DNA of 64,000 nucleotides, taken from positions 62,001-126,000 of the forward strand of contig JALMQS010000068.1 in NCBI GenBank assembly GCA_024734495.1, in the 5' to 3' direction. The position numbers and the translations under genes are program-made. Origin of the DNA: Forficula auricularia (Eukaryota; Arthropoda; Insecta; Dermaptera; Forficulidae). Below are positions 22,195 through 31,509 of the stretch, piece by piece. Within the stretch, counting starts at the first letter, position 1; every line of letters begins with the position of its first letter. The notes under the pieces are model-generated. The model was not told the DNA's origin and made no database searches. It worked only from the letters and a program-made list of their open reading frames with translations.

Positions 22195-22643
22195 AATTAT
22201 TAAAGTTGTTATAGGGAAATAAAGGACTATATCTTTTGAGCAGATAATTTATATTTTATTGCCAACGTTTCGTCAACTTTGTTGACTTCTTCAGGGCTGA
22301 AATAGCTAACTACCCTTCATATTTGTCATTTTTATAATTATTCTTTCTTAGTAAACATATCAAGGCAAGTAATCAACATCAATCAGATTGAAAATATTTT
22401 CTTTTTAAAAACTTAAGTATTACTTATATTTATTATAATTATTATGTAAAATTTTGTAAGAAAAAATATGGATTTTACATATCGGTGACCAAAATGTTCT
22501 AACAGACAAAGTCAATTTTAATAAAAAAGAAAAAATTTTCAATCTGATTGATGTTGATAACTTGACGAAACGTTGGCAATAAAATATAAATTATCTGCAT
22601 TAAAGATATAGTCCTTATTTCCCTATAACAACTTTAATAATTT
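22195..22643. repeat. Inverted repeat carrying a hammerhead, inside a candidate intron
   Basis: TTAAAGTTGTTATAGGGAAAT at the left is mirrored by ATTTCCCTATAACAACTTTAA at the right. AATCAGATTGAAAATATTTTC near 22390 is mirrored near 22535. The left arm has an intact ribozyme. The right arm has lost the 5' part of its copy (ACTTGACGAAACGTTGGC at 22560). Confidence 0.75.
22261..22294 (-). ncRNA. Hammerhead ribozyme core with 6-bp stem II
   Basis: The minus strand reads CUGAAGA, then GUCAAC, AAA and GUUGAC (six perfect pairs), then GAAACGUU. GCC before the core pairs with GGC after GUU as stem I. GUU is an acceptable cleavage triplet for hammerheads. Stem III is minimal (A-U and C-G). Confidence 0.75.
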
Positions 22644-22895
22644 AATCGATGGACATAAATAATCAAAATAAATATAATAACAAACTCATCTAATATATAC
22701 ATAATAATTTATAGAGATGCCCTATAACACTCAATGAATTTAAATATAAGTATATATTGTTTTAAATGATTAAAAATTTAAGATTTCGATGTTAAATTTT
22801 CAATAAAATATGACCTATAAATAAGATTTCCGTTACTAATAGTAAAATATTCTATTCTATTTGTTGATTAATGGAAATAAAATAAGCGAACCTAC

Positions 22896-22951
22896 CTTGA
22901 TACAAAGATGAGAACCCACAAAGCATCATTACTCGAAACGTGCGAGAGAGC
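22896..22951 (-). CDS. Candidate internal exon, 56 bp
   Basis: Read on the minus strand, a pyrimidine-rich acceptor (TATTTTTTCAG) and a donor AAG/GTAGGT bound a 56-bp segment. The open frame reads ALSHVSSNDALWVLIFVS and ends two bases into a codon, which the next exon completes. The following intron (about 1.1 kb) contains the ribozyme inverted repeat at 22195-22643. Product unknown. A second frame across these exons stops at a TAA inside this one. Confidence 0.4.
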
Positions 22952-23188
22952 CTGAAAAAATAAAATAGTGTGATAAAAAATTGTCTTTACTTTCAGAAAA
23001 GAGTAAAAATACATTCCAATGATATTAAAATTTTCATTATACATATTTATTTCAAGAAAGGAAAGAAAATTGTAAAAAATAAAAACCGATTAAGAAAATA
23101 AAAGTTAAATTGAATTAGAAGTAAAGCATTTACAAATCAATTAATAAATATTTAAAATATAATAATTAATAATAGATAATTAATTTAC

Positions 23189-23249
23189 TTGAACGTTGAG
23201 ATGTCTTCCGTAGAGCAGAAGACGGCTCACTGGGCCTCCTTGGCCTCGC
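23189..23249 (-). CDS. Candidate internal exon, 61 bp
   Basis: On the minus strand a textbook acceptor (TCTCTTTCCTCAG) and a donor CAA/GTAAAT bound 61 bp that is much richer in G and C than its surroundings. The frame that stays open into the next exons reads GGPVSRLLLYGRHLN. It needs two bases of a codon from an upstream exon that I could not find. The intron to the next exon is 237 bp. The protein family is not recognised. Confidence 0.4.
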
Positions 23250-23259
23250 CTGAGGAAAG

Positions 23260-25200
23260 AGAACCGTTAATGATAAGCTGCCCTGGAGATTACTCGGACT
23301 TTTACTTCTATCTATTTCTTTGAATTTCAATTTGAGAAATAAAATTATTCAGTGTTTTTATTTATCGAAACATAATTGTTTTATATAACCCAGTTTGTCT
23401 CTCTTAACTAAATAATATAATTTTATCAATTTCCCTAATTATTACATTTGCCATGATATTCCTATTTATTTTACTGAAAAAATAGTTAAAATACATATTA
23501 AAAAATATTTTAATTATATTTAAAAATTGGAGGAAAAAGTGAAAACTTTTTCAAAATTCGGTACACTCTCCTCAAATTATGTAAATAGGTGGTCATGGGA
23601 GGATTGAATTATATCAGACCTGAGCGCTAACTCACTAAAAAATTTAAAAAATATAATATTCAAATAAAATTTTTATTTAATTATATATATCTTGTCATTA
23701 TTTCAATTTCTTAATTTTAATATTTAATTTTTCTTTTTATTAGGTGACCAGAGGCCATTCATTCTCTTTAAATTACATAAAAAAAAAAATAAAACATAAT
23801 AAACAAAAAGGAATTACAAAATACAAAATTAATAGATTATACATAATTCTTACATACATATATAAAATATATATGTAAAAAAATAACAAAATAAATAATA
23901 TTAATAACCAAGTACTTTTTAGATCTTGATATTAGCATGGCTGAAAAATTGATGAACTGCTTTAACTAAATTTTTCGTGGGATTTTTCAAAACTTGTTCG
24001 ATGCGTGGAGGGGGATCTCTAAAGTGTGGCTGTATTAATTTTTTTCGGATGGAATTACGTTTAATATTTAATAAAATTTGTATTGAACTATTAGCAGATT
24101 TTAAAATAAATATTCCAATTAATAAATAAAGTTATCATAAATTGAAAAACATCTATTTATGCTTTTAGCATAACAACTGCTTAAAATATCAATAATATAA
24201 TTTTAAAAATATATATTTTTTCCATTTTTGAACTCGAAGTTCTGAAGCTAAAGCAGCAGAATCTAAAGAGTATTCTGGATTGAGAATCAAAGAATTTTGA
24301 CACCAGAACAAACTTTCTACGACTTTTTATTACTGGGATATTGTAATTCAAAAAGAGAGATAGAAACAAAATCATGGTCGAAATTGATTTTTTCCCACGT
24401 TTCAGATATTGTTATAGATAATGATCAAAAATTGCATTCAATACTAGTAGATCCTGCCTGCCGAGCGTACCGAGTAATAATGAATTTAGATTAGAAATCT
24501 TCTAACAACTCAATCAGATTTAATTATATAATAATAAATACATACATAGGACATTAAATCGATTAATTAATTCACTGATTAAATAAAATTTTAAAAGCTT
24601 ATTCGGTTCAAATAACATCTTAATATTTTTTTTTTTTTTGATTTTGCTAGAATATTAAAAAAAAATTATCTTATTGTATTTAGAAATATCTGAAACGATG
24701 AGAAATAATATTTTCAAGCTTGATTTTTTTCTGATTGTGGATGTGGAATGTCTAAATTGCTACAATGAGGTCATAAATACTGATTTCTGATTACAAACTG
24801 TTTGCATTTATAAATCGAAGAATTGATTAAATTTTGAGATTTCTTACTATGGTTGAAAAATCAGAAGAAAAAACAATCGATATGTTATATGGAGTGTTTT
24901 CGTGTAGTTGAATCATTACGAGATATAATTTGGCATCCAAGTTTGTATTAATAAGCTACATCTTCCACCAGGTTACACAATTATAGCTCAAACCATTCCT
25001 GATGAAAAATTGTCAAATAATGAAAAGTGAAAATAAATTTAAATATTTTTTCTCCACTTTTACAAAATAATATTTCAAATTAGAATAATAATTTTTAAAT
25101 TGGGAGGTATTCTATTGAAATTTAATTAATTTAAGCTTATTTTGAAATTACTGTTTCCTATTTTGGAATTGAGCGTTCAAATTTTAAAATTGATTAATCT
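23260..25200. other. AT-rich spacer, one unrecognised open segment
   Basis: No assured gene. 24189-24326 on the minus strand is open after two adjacent stops and has a protein-like composition (LILNPEYSLDSAALASELRV), with a possible acceptor at the CCAG preceding EYSL. No donor is convincing and the family is unknown. The rest is low-complexity AT-rich sequence. Confidence 0.3.
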
Positions 25201-25330
25201 CATTTTAAAAATGAGCTCTCTTCCGGCCTCCGTCTTTCCTGATACTTATTACCTTCAAACATTCAACCGGGTGCACAAATACCTACGCCTCAACATTTTC
25301 GATTGATCAATTTCCTCTTTTCTTCGGTAC
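25200..25330 (+). mobile_element. Diverged LINE 3' end
   Basis: The plus strand encodes a remnant like LPASVFPDTYYLQTF and KYLR, matching the C-terminal block SLPPTVFPATYNLQTF of the LINE at 3615-4232. It is followed by an AT-rich tail without clear poly(A). Confidence 0.5.
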
Positions 25331-25516
25331 ATTACAATTACAATTGGGTTAATTCGGAAATATGTGCATATCTATTATATCTTAAAATTAATTATAATTA
25401 TTGAGGTATGTTGCATGTATGTTTGTTAATTTAGTCAGAAAAGAAAGAAAAGAGGAAAAAAATTATGTAACTTTTGTAATTTCTCTGAAACTCTGTTTTT
25501 GTGTATTTTTAGACGC

Positions 25517-25550
25517 ATGATGAAGCCAAAATAAAATTGGCGAAACGTCG
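25517..25550 (+). ncRNA. Decayed hammerhead (one core change)
   Basis: AUGAUGA replaces CUGAUGA, but stem II is perfect (GCCAA/UUGGC around AAUAAAA) and GAAACGUC follows. One substituted core base should inactivate it. It lies just upstream of the GCTTAAGTTTCAAATTTC repeat. Confidence 0.5.
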
Positions 25551-25604
25551 CGTAAATCATTTTTTGATTTGCTACTTTCCTGTCCAAATGCCTGCCAACA
25601 TACT

Positions 25605-26262
25605 TGTTTAATAATAAGTGCCTGGAGCACCGAGAGATGTTCGGTAATTTTATGCCTCCTAAATAGCTTAAGTTTCAAATTTCAAGGCTCTGCGACTTAC
25701 CGAAGACGAGATATGAATGATTAAAATATTTATTTTACGACACTCCTAATTTGCACCGCCTTCTTTTATTCTAATCGGATTAAAATCTATACACGACTAA
25801 TAATTCATTACACTTGATAAGTACGCCAATTTTAAACAAAATCGTTTGTGCCGTTTTTGAGAAAATCAAAAAAAAAAAAACGAAAAATCTTTCATTTAAA
25901 TGTGCACCTTCCGGTGTTCCGATTTCAAGCAAAAGCTTGCTGTCCCCCCATCTAGCCTATATCGAACTTAAATTTCGAATTTCTTAGCTCTGAGATTTAT
26001 GGTTGCGAAACGCAGGGGGGGGTACATTCTTACGTATGTAAAAATCAACTTCCGATACTTCTATTTTAGCCAAAATCTTGTGGTACATCTTGTATCCTAT
26101 AGATAGCTTAAGTTTCAAATTTCAAGGCTCTGCTACTTACCGAAGACGAAATATGAACGATTAAAATATTATATGACTAATTTACACCCCCTTCCTTTAT
26201 TTCAATCGGATTAAAATTAATACACGACTAATGAGACTCATGAGACTGGTATATTTAAGACT
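25605..26262 (+). repeat. Dispersed repeat, GCTTAAGTTTCAAATTTCAAGG family
   Basis: Two successive blocks (25660 and 26105) share GCTTAAGTTTCAAATTTCAAG, then CCGAAGACGA and TTTATTCTAATCGG-like sequence. The same order is found at 40640-40805 and 41335-42010. It has no coding capacity. The class is unknown. Copies in the 41-kb region end near TATATATAAGAATTGC, a tail type seen on some insect LINE and Helitron repeats. Confidence 0.6.
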
Positions 26263-26356
26263 TCATTTAATAATATAAGATAATCATTCATTCCAATTTG
26301 ATGTTGAAAATATATAGATTATTAAAAATGGATTTGTCTAAGTTTAAATCTCTGGT

Positions 26357-26782
26357 ATGGAGCATCAATTAAACAGACTGACTGTGTCAAGTCAGCAATT
26401 GCAAAATATAATACATTTAATAGCTAGCATTGAAAAAATCGTCCAATTTTTTAATATGTTGAAATGCAAATGTTTGCTGGAGAGCAAGCAATTACTGGTT
26501 GCTGAGAGAGAGCGAGTAATTTGCCGCTTGCTCAATTGCTGTCTGTCATGGAGTTTCAAGAGGTGGACGCGTGTTCAAGCCCCGGTGAGCGTTTGGAATC
26601 CTCTCGCGTTAATTGTCACTCGCATCAAGGGCTCGGCTCTCGAAGCCCTTGACACCCTTGACACCCCTGTCCTCCTCGCCTTCCACCTCTTCACAACCGG
26701 CCGTAATCAAATCATCACCAGGCCAACACTCCACATACCTGCACTATTAACTGCGACTACGCCATTTTCTATTATCCCTTAG
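26357..26782 (+). other. Open frame of 141 codons in a GC-richer island, unrecognised
   Basis: 26500-26830 has more G and C than its surroundings and an uninterrupted plus-strand frame. The translated sequence shows no motif I know, and the duplicated words GACACCCTTGACACCCC look repetitive. It could be part of a SINE-like or LINE repeat, an untranslated exon or chance. I do not claim a gene. Confidence 0.15.
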
Positions 26783-27007
26783 CAACTTCAAAAGCTTCAC
26801 TTCACAGTTGTTAAGTGGATGCACCCTGCACCGGATTCCCTTCTCTCAGTTATTTATATTTTGATTCAAATCTATTTTCAATAGTACAATTTGATTAATT
26901 GCTCGAGAGAAACAAAGCATTTTTTAAGTGAAACTTCTTTAACGACGTATCTGTTTGATTTTTTGTTACAATAAAGGGGACAATAGGACAAAATAGGTTA
27001 CAATAGG

Positions 27008-27449
27008 AGTGGCGGCTCTAACCAACTCACTCGAATTCCTGGCTAACCGAAGAACCGTTGCTGCACTTTCCCTGTACTACAGATACTATCAGGGTGTCTG
27101 TTCAGTCGAGCTGAAATCACTTATCTCCCCCTAATGCCCTCTTTACGAGAAACACGCGGTTTTCGAACGCTCAGCACCCCTTCGCTGTCAAATTGGATAA
27201 AAGTAAAACAAGTGCTTTCGCCAACTCTTTTATCCCTGTGACCTCCAGAGACTGTAACTCGCTCCCTGCCACCATCTTTGCCGCGACTTATAACCTTCAG
27301 CTATTTAAGACAGTTACAGATACCTTCGAACCCCGCCCAGCCCATAAATTTCTTTCTTCTTCTTTTCATGATGGAGGGGCCAACCCAGGCCTTTAGGGGT
27401 TGCACCTTTTTGTCTAACTCCTTCTCTCATCATTTTCATTAAAAAAAAT
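27008..27449 (+). pseudogene. LINE 3' end with frame changes
   Basis: Same family as 3503-4300. Blocks RRTVAALSLYYRYYQG, FANSFIPVTSRDCNSLPATIF and ATYNLQLFKT appear in changing frames, with a stop after SLISP. The 3' untranslated region (GGAGGGGCCAACCCAGGCCT) and the tail ATTAAAAAAAA follow. The W of the conserved SRDWNSLP has become C. It is plainly inactive. Confidence 0.8.
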
Positions 27450-27660
27450 GACTCAATAGAGGGGAAATAATTTTTTGAAACCCACTAATATTTCATGACA
27501 AATTAAACTTATTAATTAGATAGGGTACTATAATGTTTTAAATTACAATTATGGTGTTTTTTGAGGCTCTTGAAAACCTTGAAACAGATGGAATGTCTTC
27601 GTTAGGAAAAAGAAATAAAATTTCCTCATATTCTAACCATTTATTTTCACGAAAAACTTT

Positions 27661-27697
27661 TGAGACGTTTCAGCGGATATTCTCACGCCATCATCAG
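27661..27697 (-). ncRNA. Hammerhead ribozyme core (left arm)
   Basis: CUGAUGA, stem II GGCG/CGCU with a ten-base loop, then GAAACGUC. GA before the core pairs with UC after it, and CUU with AAG further out. It is identical to the right-arm copy over the whole core. Confidence 0.7.
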
Positions 27698-27903
27698 TCT
27701 ACAAGGAAAACGTAATCTTAATTACAGTCAATTCATATTCACATGTCATTCTCAAGAAAAGAAAAGAGAAGAGAAAACTCACCCTAGCTTTTCATAACAT
27801 AGTACATTTTAAGGTGAGTTTTCTCTTCTCCTTTTCTCTTTTATCTTGAGAATGACATGTGAATATGAATTGACTGTAATTAAGATGATGTTTTCCTTGT
27901 AGA

Positions 27904-27940
27904 CTGATGATGGCGTGAGAATATCCGCTGAAACGTCTCA
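27904..27940 (+). ncRNA. Hammerhead ribozyme core (right arm)
   Basis: Mirror copy of 27661-27697 with every core base intact. A transcript across the palindrome in either direction would carry one sense ribozyme and the complement of the other, so folding of the arms would compete with ribozyme folding. Confidence 0.7.
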
Positions 27941-28159
27941 AAAGTTTTTCGTGAAAATAAATGGTTAGAATATAAGGAAATTTTATTTATTTTTCCTAAC
28001 GAAGACATTCCATTTGTTTCAAGGTTTTCAAGAGCCTCAAAAAACACCAAAATTGTAAAATTTATTAAAATTAGGAAATTTAAATCATTATTTTAAAACC
28101 CACTAATATTTTATGACAAATAAAATTTATTAAAATTAGGAAATTTAAATTATTATTTT

Positions 28160-28420
28160 GATGGGATTGGGGGGATTGGAGGAATGGGTGATGGAGGCAA
28201 ACCAATCGACTTGATTGGGGAATAATGGAATTGAAATAATTATCGGAAAAGAGGTTTTTTATCTAATTAGATTTTTCCTCTTATTAAAAACAAGGACTAA
28301 AGATGAATAAGGACACTCGATGGTGGAGAAGTAATCTCCGGAATCGAATCAAAAATACAATGTATACATTAATTAATGTAAAATAATTGGTTTAATAAAA
28401 TTTATAAAAAAAAAAAAAAA
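28160..28420 (+). mobile_element. SINE-like poly(A) retroposon, copy 1
   Basis: The unit contains AAACCAATCGACTTGATTGG, then ATTAGATTTTTCCTCTTATT, GGACACTCGATGGTGGAGAA and a final poly(A). Flanks ATTATTATTTT and ATTAATATTTT are a likely target duplication with one difference. No tRNA-like promoter boxes are evident, so it could be a SINE of another origin or a short LINE tail. Confidence 0.7.
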
Positions 28421-28496
28421 ATTAATATTTTAAAACCCAGTAATATTTCATGACAAATAAAATTTATTAAAATTATGAAATTTAAATTATTTCAAT

Positions 28497-28734
28497 TGAA
28501 AGATAGGATAAAACCAATCGACTTGATTGGGGAATAATGGAATTGAAATAATTATCGGAAAAGAGGTTTTTTTATCTAATTAGATTTTTCCTCTTATTAA
28601 AAACAAGGACTAAAGATGAATAAGGACACTCGATGGTGGAGAAGTAATCTCGGAATCGAAGCAAAAAATACAATGTATACATTAATTAATGTAAAATAAT
28701 TGGTTTAATAAAATTTATAAAAAAAAAAAAAAAA
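28497..28734 (+). mobile_element. SINE-like poly(A) retroposon, copy 2
   Basis: Same unit as copy 1, with a perfect target duplication ATTATTTCAAT at 28486-28496 and 28735-28745. The flanking host DNA (AAAACCCAGTAATATTTCATGAC) is itself a local duplicate of sequence at 27477 and 28097. Confidence 0.8.
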
Positions 28735-28769
28735 ATTATTTCAATAATATCTACTGCTAAAATTTCATT

Positions 28770-29460
28770 TCCCCCGTGAGCCGTCTTGGAAAATGGTGGA
28801 TATCTATAAATCTAAGAATTTTATCAAAAAAGTGCTTCAAGTAAACGTTCAAGTCAATAAAATTTCCTAGAGAATGAGAAAAATATCAAGTTTCTAGGAT
28901 GGGTGATTTTCATTTTATGAAGGAAAAATTGTTTTTCAGAACTTCAACCTCATTGCTGCACGGATTACCATTTATCCAATAAAAATGAAACTTTGTTTAA
29001 ATTGTAGCAAATTTAATTTAGTTTAAAAATGTATAGAGTGGTCTTTGTCGAAAACGTGCTCCTTCAAGGTCAAAATGGGAAAATATCGAAAAAGTGCTTT
29101 GGTGATCCGGGGGGCTGCCGAAATCGAAAACTCGGATTTCCGCTTGAGCCCGAAGGGTTGGTATGAGAAAACCCTAAATAATGAAATTTATAGGATATTT
29201 TATCAACTTTTATTTTGAATAGGAACAATGTTTGTGAAAAGTTGATCCTTTTCGAGCTATAAGCAAAAAAACGCCAAAAAATGAAAATTTTCACCTTTTT
29301 TTGCATTTTCTACAATGTTGCGTCACGAAATTTTGGTGGGAGACCTCAGATTTGGATTCAGCGCCCCAAAAAACATAAATATGCTAAAAATCACAACTAC
29401 TCCAAAACTTTCACCATAGGGGCCCATTTGAGCACAATTTGACTGGGAAAATAATTTAAT
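28770..29460. mobile_element. Partial copy of the 6099-7743 foldback family
   Basis: Shares GGATATCTATAAATCTAAG, ACTTCAACCTCATTGC, TCGAAAACGTGCTCCTTCA and GTCACGAAATTTTGG with the copies at 6.1-7.7 and 15.9-16.9 kb. One arm is mostly missing, so it no longer folds back on itself. Confidence 0.6.
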
Positions 29461-29469
29461 CAAAGTTTT

Positions 29470-29790
29470 ATCTCTTCACCTTTTCCTTCACATTTCGCTC
29501 ACTAAAACATCTTTTAACAATCTCAAGGTGGGCCCTATCATGTGTGTTCATCTCTCGTTTAGATTCTTCCATAGTGTTCTCTTTTCTCAATTTTTTCAAG
29601 AACTTCCTGGTTTGTAATTCTATCAACCCATTTAATATTTAGCATTCCACTGTAGCACTACATTCATGTTTCTAGTCTCTTTCTCTTTGCAGTTCTAATT
29701 TTATTGGTTTCACATCTGTACATCCCTCCATATATTTTCAGTAAAAACTTTCTGTTTTCTAAGCTGAGCATAATTTTTGTTTTGAATTAA
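29470..29790 (-). pseudogene. Decayed LINE C-terminal region
   Basis: Minus-strand frames give ILNGLIELQTRKFLKKLRKEN, which resembles the WVDRITNQEVLEKI block near the C terminus of RTE/BovB-like and related LINEs, with preceding words such as a mutated MECSATVEC. Stops and frame changes are frequent. Assignment rests on this one block, so it is tentative. Confidence 0.4.
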
Positions 29791-29824
29791 ACTCATTCTT
29801 ACCTTGAGCGATTCTGCATTAATA

Positions 29825-30165
29825 ACTTTTAAAGATATAGGTGTTCGTTCTAGGTGAAACATTTTTATATATTAATACAAAATTGGGTAAAATTGCGAGG
29901 TGGGTTTCACAAAAAAAAAATTCTCCAGTAAATTTAGTTTTGGTTTCTTCCCATGTGATTTTACTTCCTGGATAACCAAATTACTTGACTAGTTTTTATG
30001 AATTTGGTGTTGGCACTTGGTGAAACATTTTTTAAAAATTATTGGATAAAAATACTTGGTAGGTTTCACATTAAGATATAAAAAAATAAAACGAATTTAT
30101 TTTTAGAGAATCTTTAATCTCGATATATATATTTCGGGTGACTAACCCATCTTCAGGAGATACAG
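29825..30165 (-). repeat. Ribozyme-associated GTGAAACA repeat
   Basis: Contains GGTGTTCGTTCTAGGTGAAACA at 29843 and a second GGTGTTGGCACTTGGTGAAAC at 30006, each followed by GTAGGTTTCAC or a variant, and ends in the hammerhead. Related units are at 18880-19390, 42774-42916 and 47126-47350. The fixed spacing of these motifs to the ribozyme suggests one transcribed unit. Confidence 0.6.
30117..30156 (-). ncRNA. Hammerhead ribozyme core, AU-stem-III class
   Basis: CUGAAGA, stem II GGGU/ACCC around UAGUC, GAAA, a UAUAUAUAU self-complementary stem III and UC as cleavage site. UAUCUC upstream pairs with GAGAUU downstream over five bases as stem I. All core bases are intact. Confidence 0.8.
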
Positions 30166-30499
30166 AAAGTAACTGACTTACTTGACTTTTAAGTTCTCTA
30201 TTTTTATTTTTATACATCCCTATATTCTTTGTTATTTCTTTGTACTAGCTACAAAACAAACAAAAAGATAAAAAAAAATAATAAATATTTTTTTCTATTT
30301 TCCTGCATTTTTGAACGGAGAGATATGAAGCCAGAAAATTTAAGATCTAAACAGTAGTCTCTTTTTTGTTTTTGAAAAAAATAATCATTTTGCCACTAGA
30401 CAAAACTTTCTTTGAGATTTCGTTCTGGAGTTATCGTAAATATCGTAATCCATATAGACAAACAGACATACAGATAGATAAGGAAAAAATAGTTGGAAA

Positions 30500-30625
30500 T
30501 GATTTTTCTCCACTTTCAACCACTGTAGTCCGGGGTGGATACTTGTGCATCGTGAAAAGAAGAGGAATAATAAAAAGAAATTTCAAGAATTGGGTGAAAG
30601 TTGAAGGTGCTTGTGGAAAATAGAT
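30500..30625 (-). mobile_element. Diverged LINE 3' tail
   Basis: The plus strand reads CCACTGTAGTCCGGGGTGGA and ATCGTGAAAAGAAGA, a diverged version of the untranslated region of the 3503-4300 LINE (GTCCGTGGTGGACCC there). There is no coding part. Confidence 0.45.
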
Positions 30626-30717
30626 ATTTTTACCTGAATTTAAATTTAAAATAATATTATATTGATTTCAACTATAGCAGAAAAATTCCATAAAACGGAT
30701 TATTATTTACTAATATA

Positions 30718-30749
<32 letters not shown>

Positions 30750-30961
30750 ATTAAACCAATTATTTTACATTAATTAATGTATACCTTGTATTTTAGCTTC
30801 GATTTCGGAGATTGCTTCTCCACCATCGAGTGTCCTTATTCATCTTTAGTCCTTGTTTTTAATAAGAGGAAAAATCTAATTAGATAAAAAAAACTCTTTT
30901 CCGATAATTATTTAAATTCCATTATTCCCCAATCAAATCGATTGGTCTCCTCATTCCTCCC
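30718..30961 (-). mobile_element. SINE-like poly(A) retroposon, copy 3
   Basis: Minus-strand copy of the unit at 28160 and 28497, with its poly(A) as a long T-run at the left. Flanked by ATTTACTAATATA on both sides. Confidence 0.8.
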
Positions 30962-30974
30962 ATTTACTAATATA

Positions 30975-31206
30975 TTTTTTTTTTTTTTTTTTTATAAATT
31001 TTATTAAACCAATTATTTTACATTAATTAATGTATACCTTGTATTTTAGCTTCGATTTCGGAGATTGCTTCTCCACCATCGAGTGTCCTTATTCATCTTG
31101 AGTCCTTGTTTTTAATAAGAGGAAAAATCTAATTAGATAAAAAAAACTCTTTTCCGATAATTATTTAAATTCCATTATTCCCCAATCAAATCGATTGGTT
31201 TTTCTC
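30975..31206 (-). mobile_element. SINE-like poly(A) retroposon, copy 4, tandem to copy 3
   Basis: Same orientation and nearly same sequence as copy 3. The site ATTTACTAATATA occurs three times: before copy 3 (30705-30717), between the copies (30962-30974) and after copy 4 (31207-31219). Either the same site was hit twice, or a unit plus target was duplicated by recombination. Confidence 0.8.
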
Positions 31207-31340
31207 ATTTACTAATATATTATTATATATTTCTTATAAAGAAACGTTCGGTAACAAGTATTTGTAGTAAGTAATGGAATTAAATTATTTTTTGTTAAAT
31301 CCTTCATTTTAAAAAGAAATTAGAATTTCCACCTAATGAT

Positions 31341-31505
31341 CCATTTTTTTTGCTTTTCGGTCCTTCTAGCCATCAGCCAATTTACGATACTATTATGAAA
31401 TTAAGACTTCTATGCAGGAATCAGATTTTTAGCCGGTTGCCTCGAGTCAGATTCGAACCCGGATCCACTTGATTAGGAGTCTGGTAGGCTAACCCCTCGG
31501 CTATC
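31341..31505 (-). mobile_element. tRNA-derived SINE, family 1
   Basis: The minus strand has a B-box-like GGGTTCGAATCTG and an A-box-like GCCGAGGGGTTAGCCTA about 35 bases before it. CCTAATGAT flanks both sides (31332-31340 and 31506-31514). A T-run at the left is its short A tail. Shares GACTCGAGGCAACCGGCTAAAA-like and CTTTTCGG(T/C)C(T/C)TTCTAGCC parts with 63561-63752. Confidence 0.75.
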
Positions 31506-31509
31506 CCTA

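Larger units (their letters stand above)
27542..28060. mobile_element. Palindrome with two head-to-head hammerheads
   Basis: Arms of about 230 bp are nearly perfect inverted copies: GGTGTTTTTTGAGGCTCTTG at the left tip and CAAGAGCCTCAAAAAACACC at the right. The spacer near 27795-27820 is short. Each arm carries the same ribozyme. No coding sequence. Confidence 0.85.

Noticed and set aside
27478..28500. CRISPR-like direct repeats
   Set aside because: Only two or three diverged copies of long AT-rich sequence; they are local duplications in a eukaryotic genome and lack regular spacers.
31440..31500. A genuine tRNA gene
   Set aside because: A and B boxes are present, but the acceptor stem does not pair and target duplications plus an A tail mark it as a SINE. 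The same holds for the box pairs at 46.9, 56.2, 61.5 and 63.7 kb.
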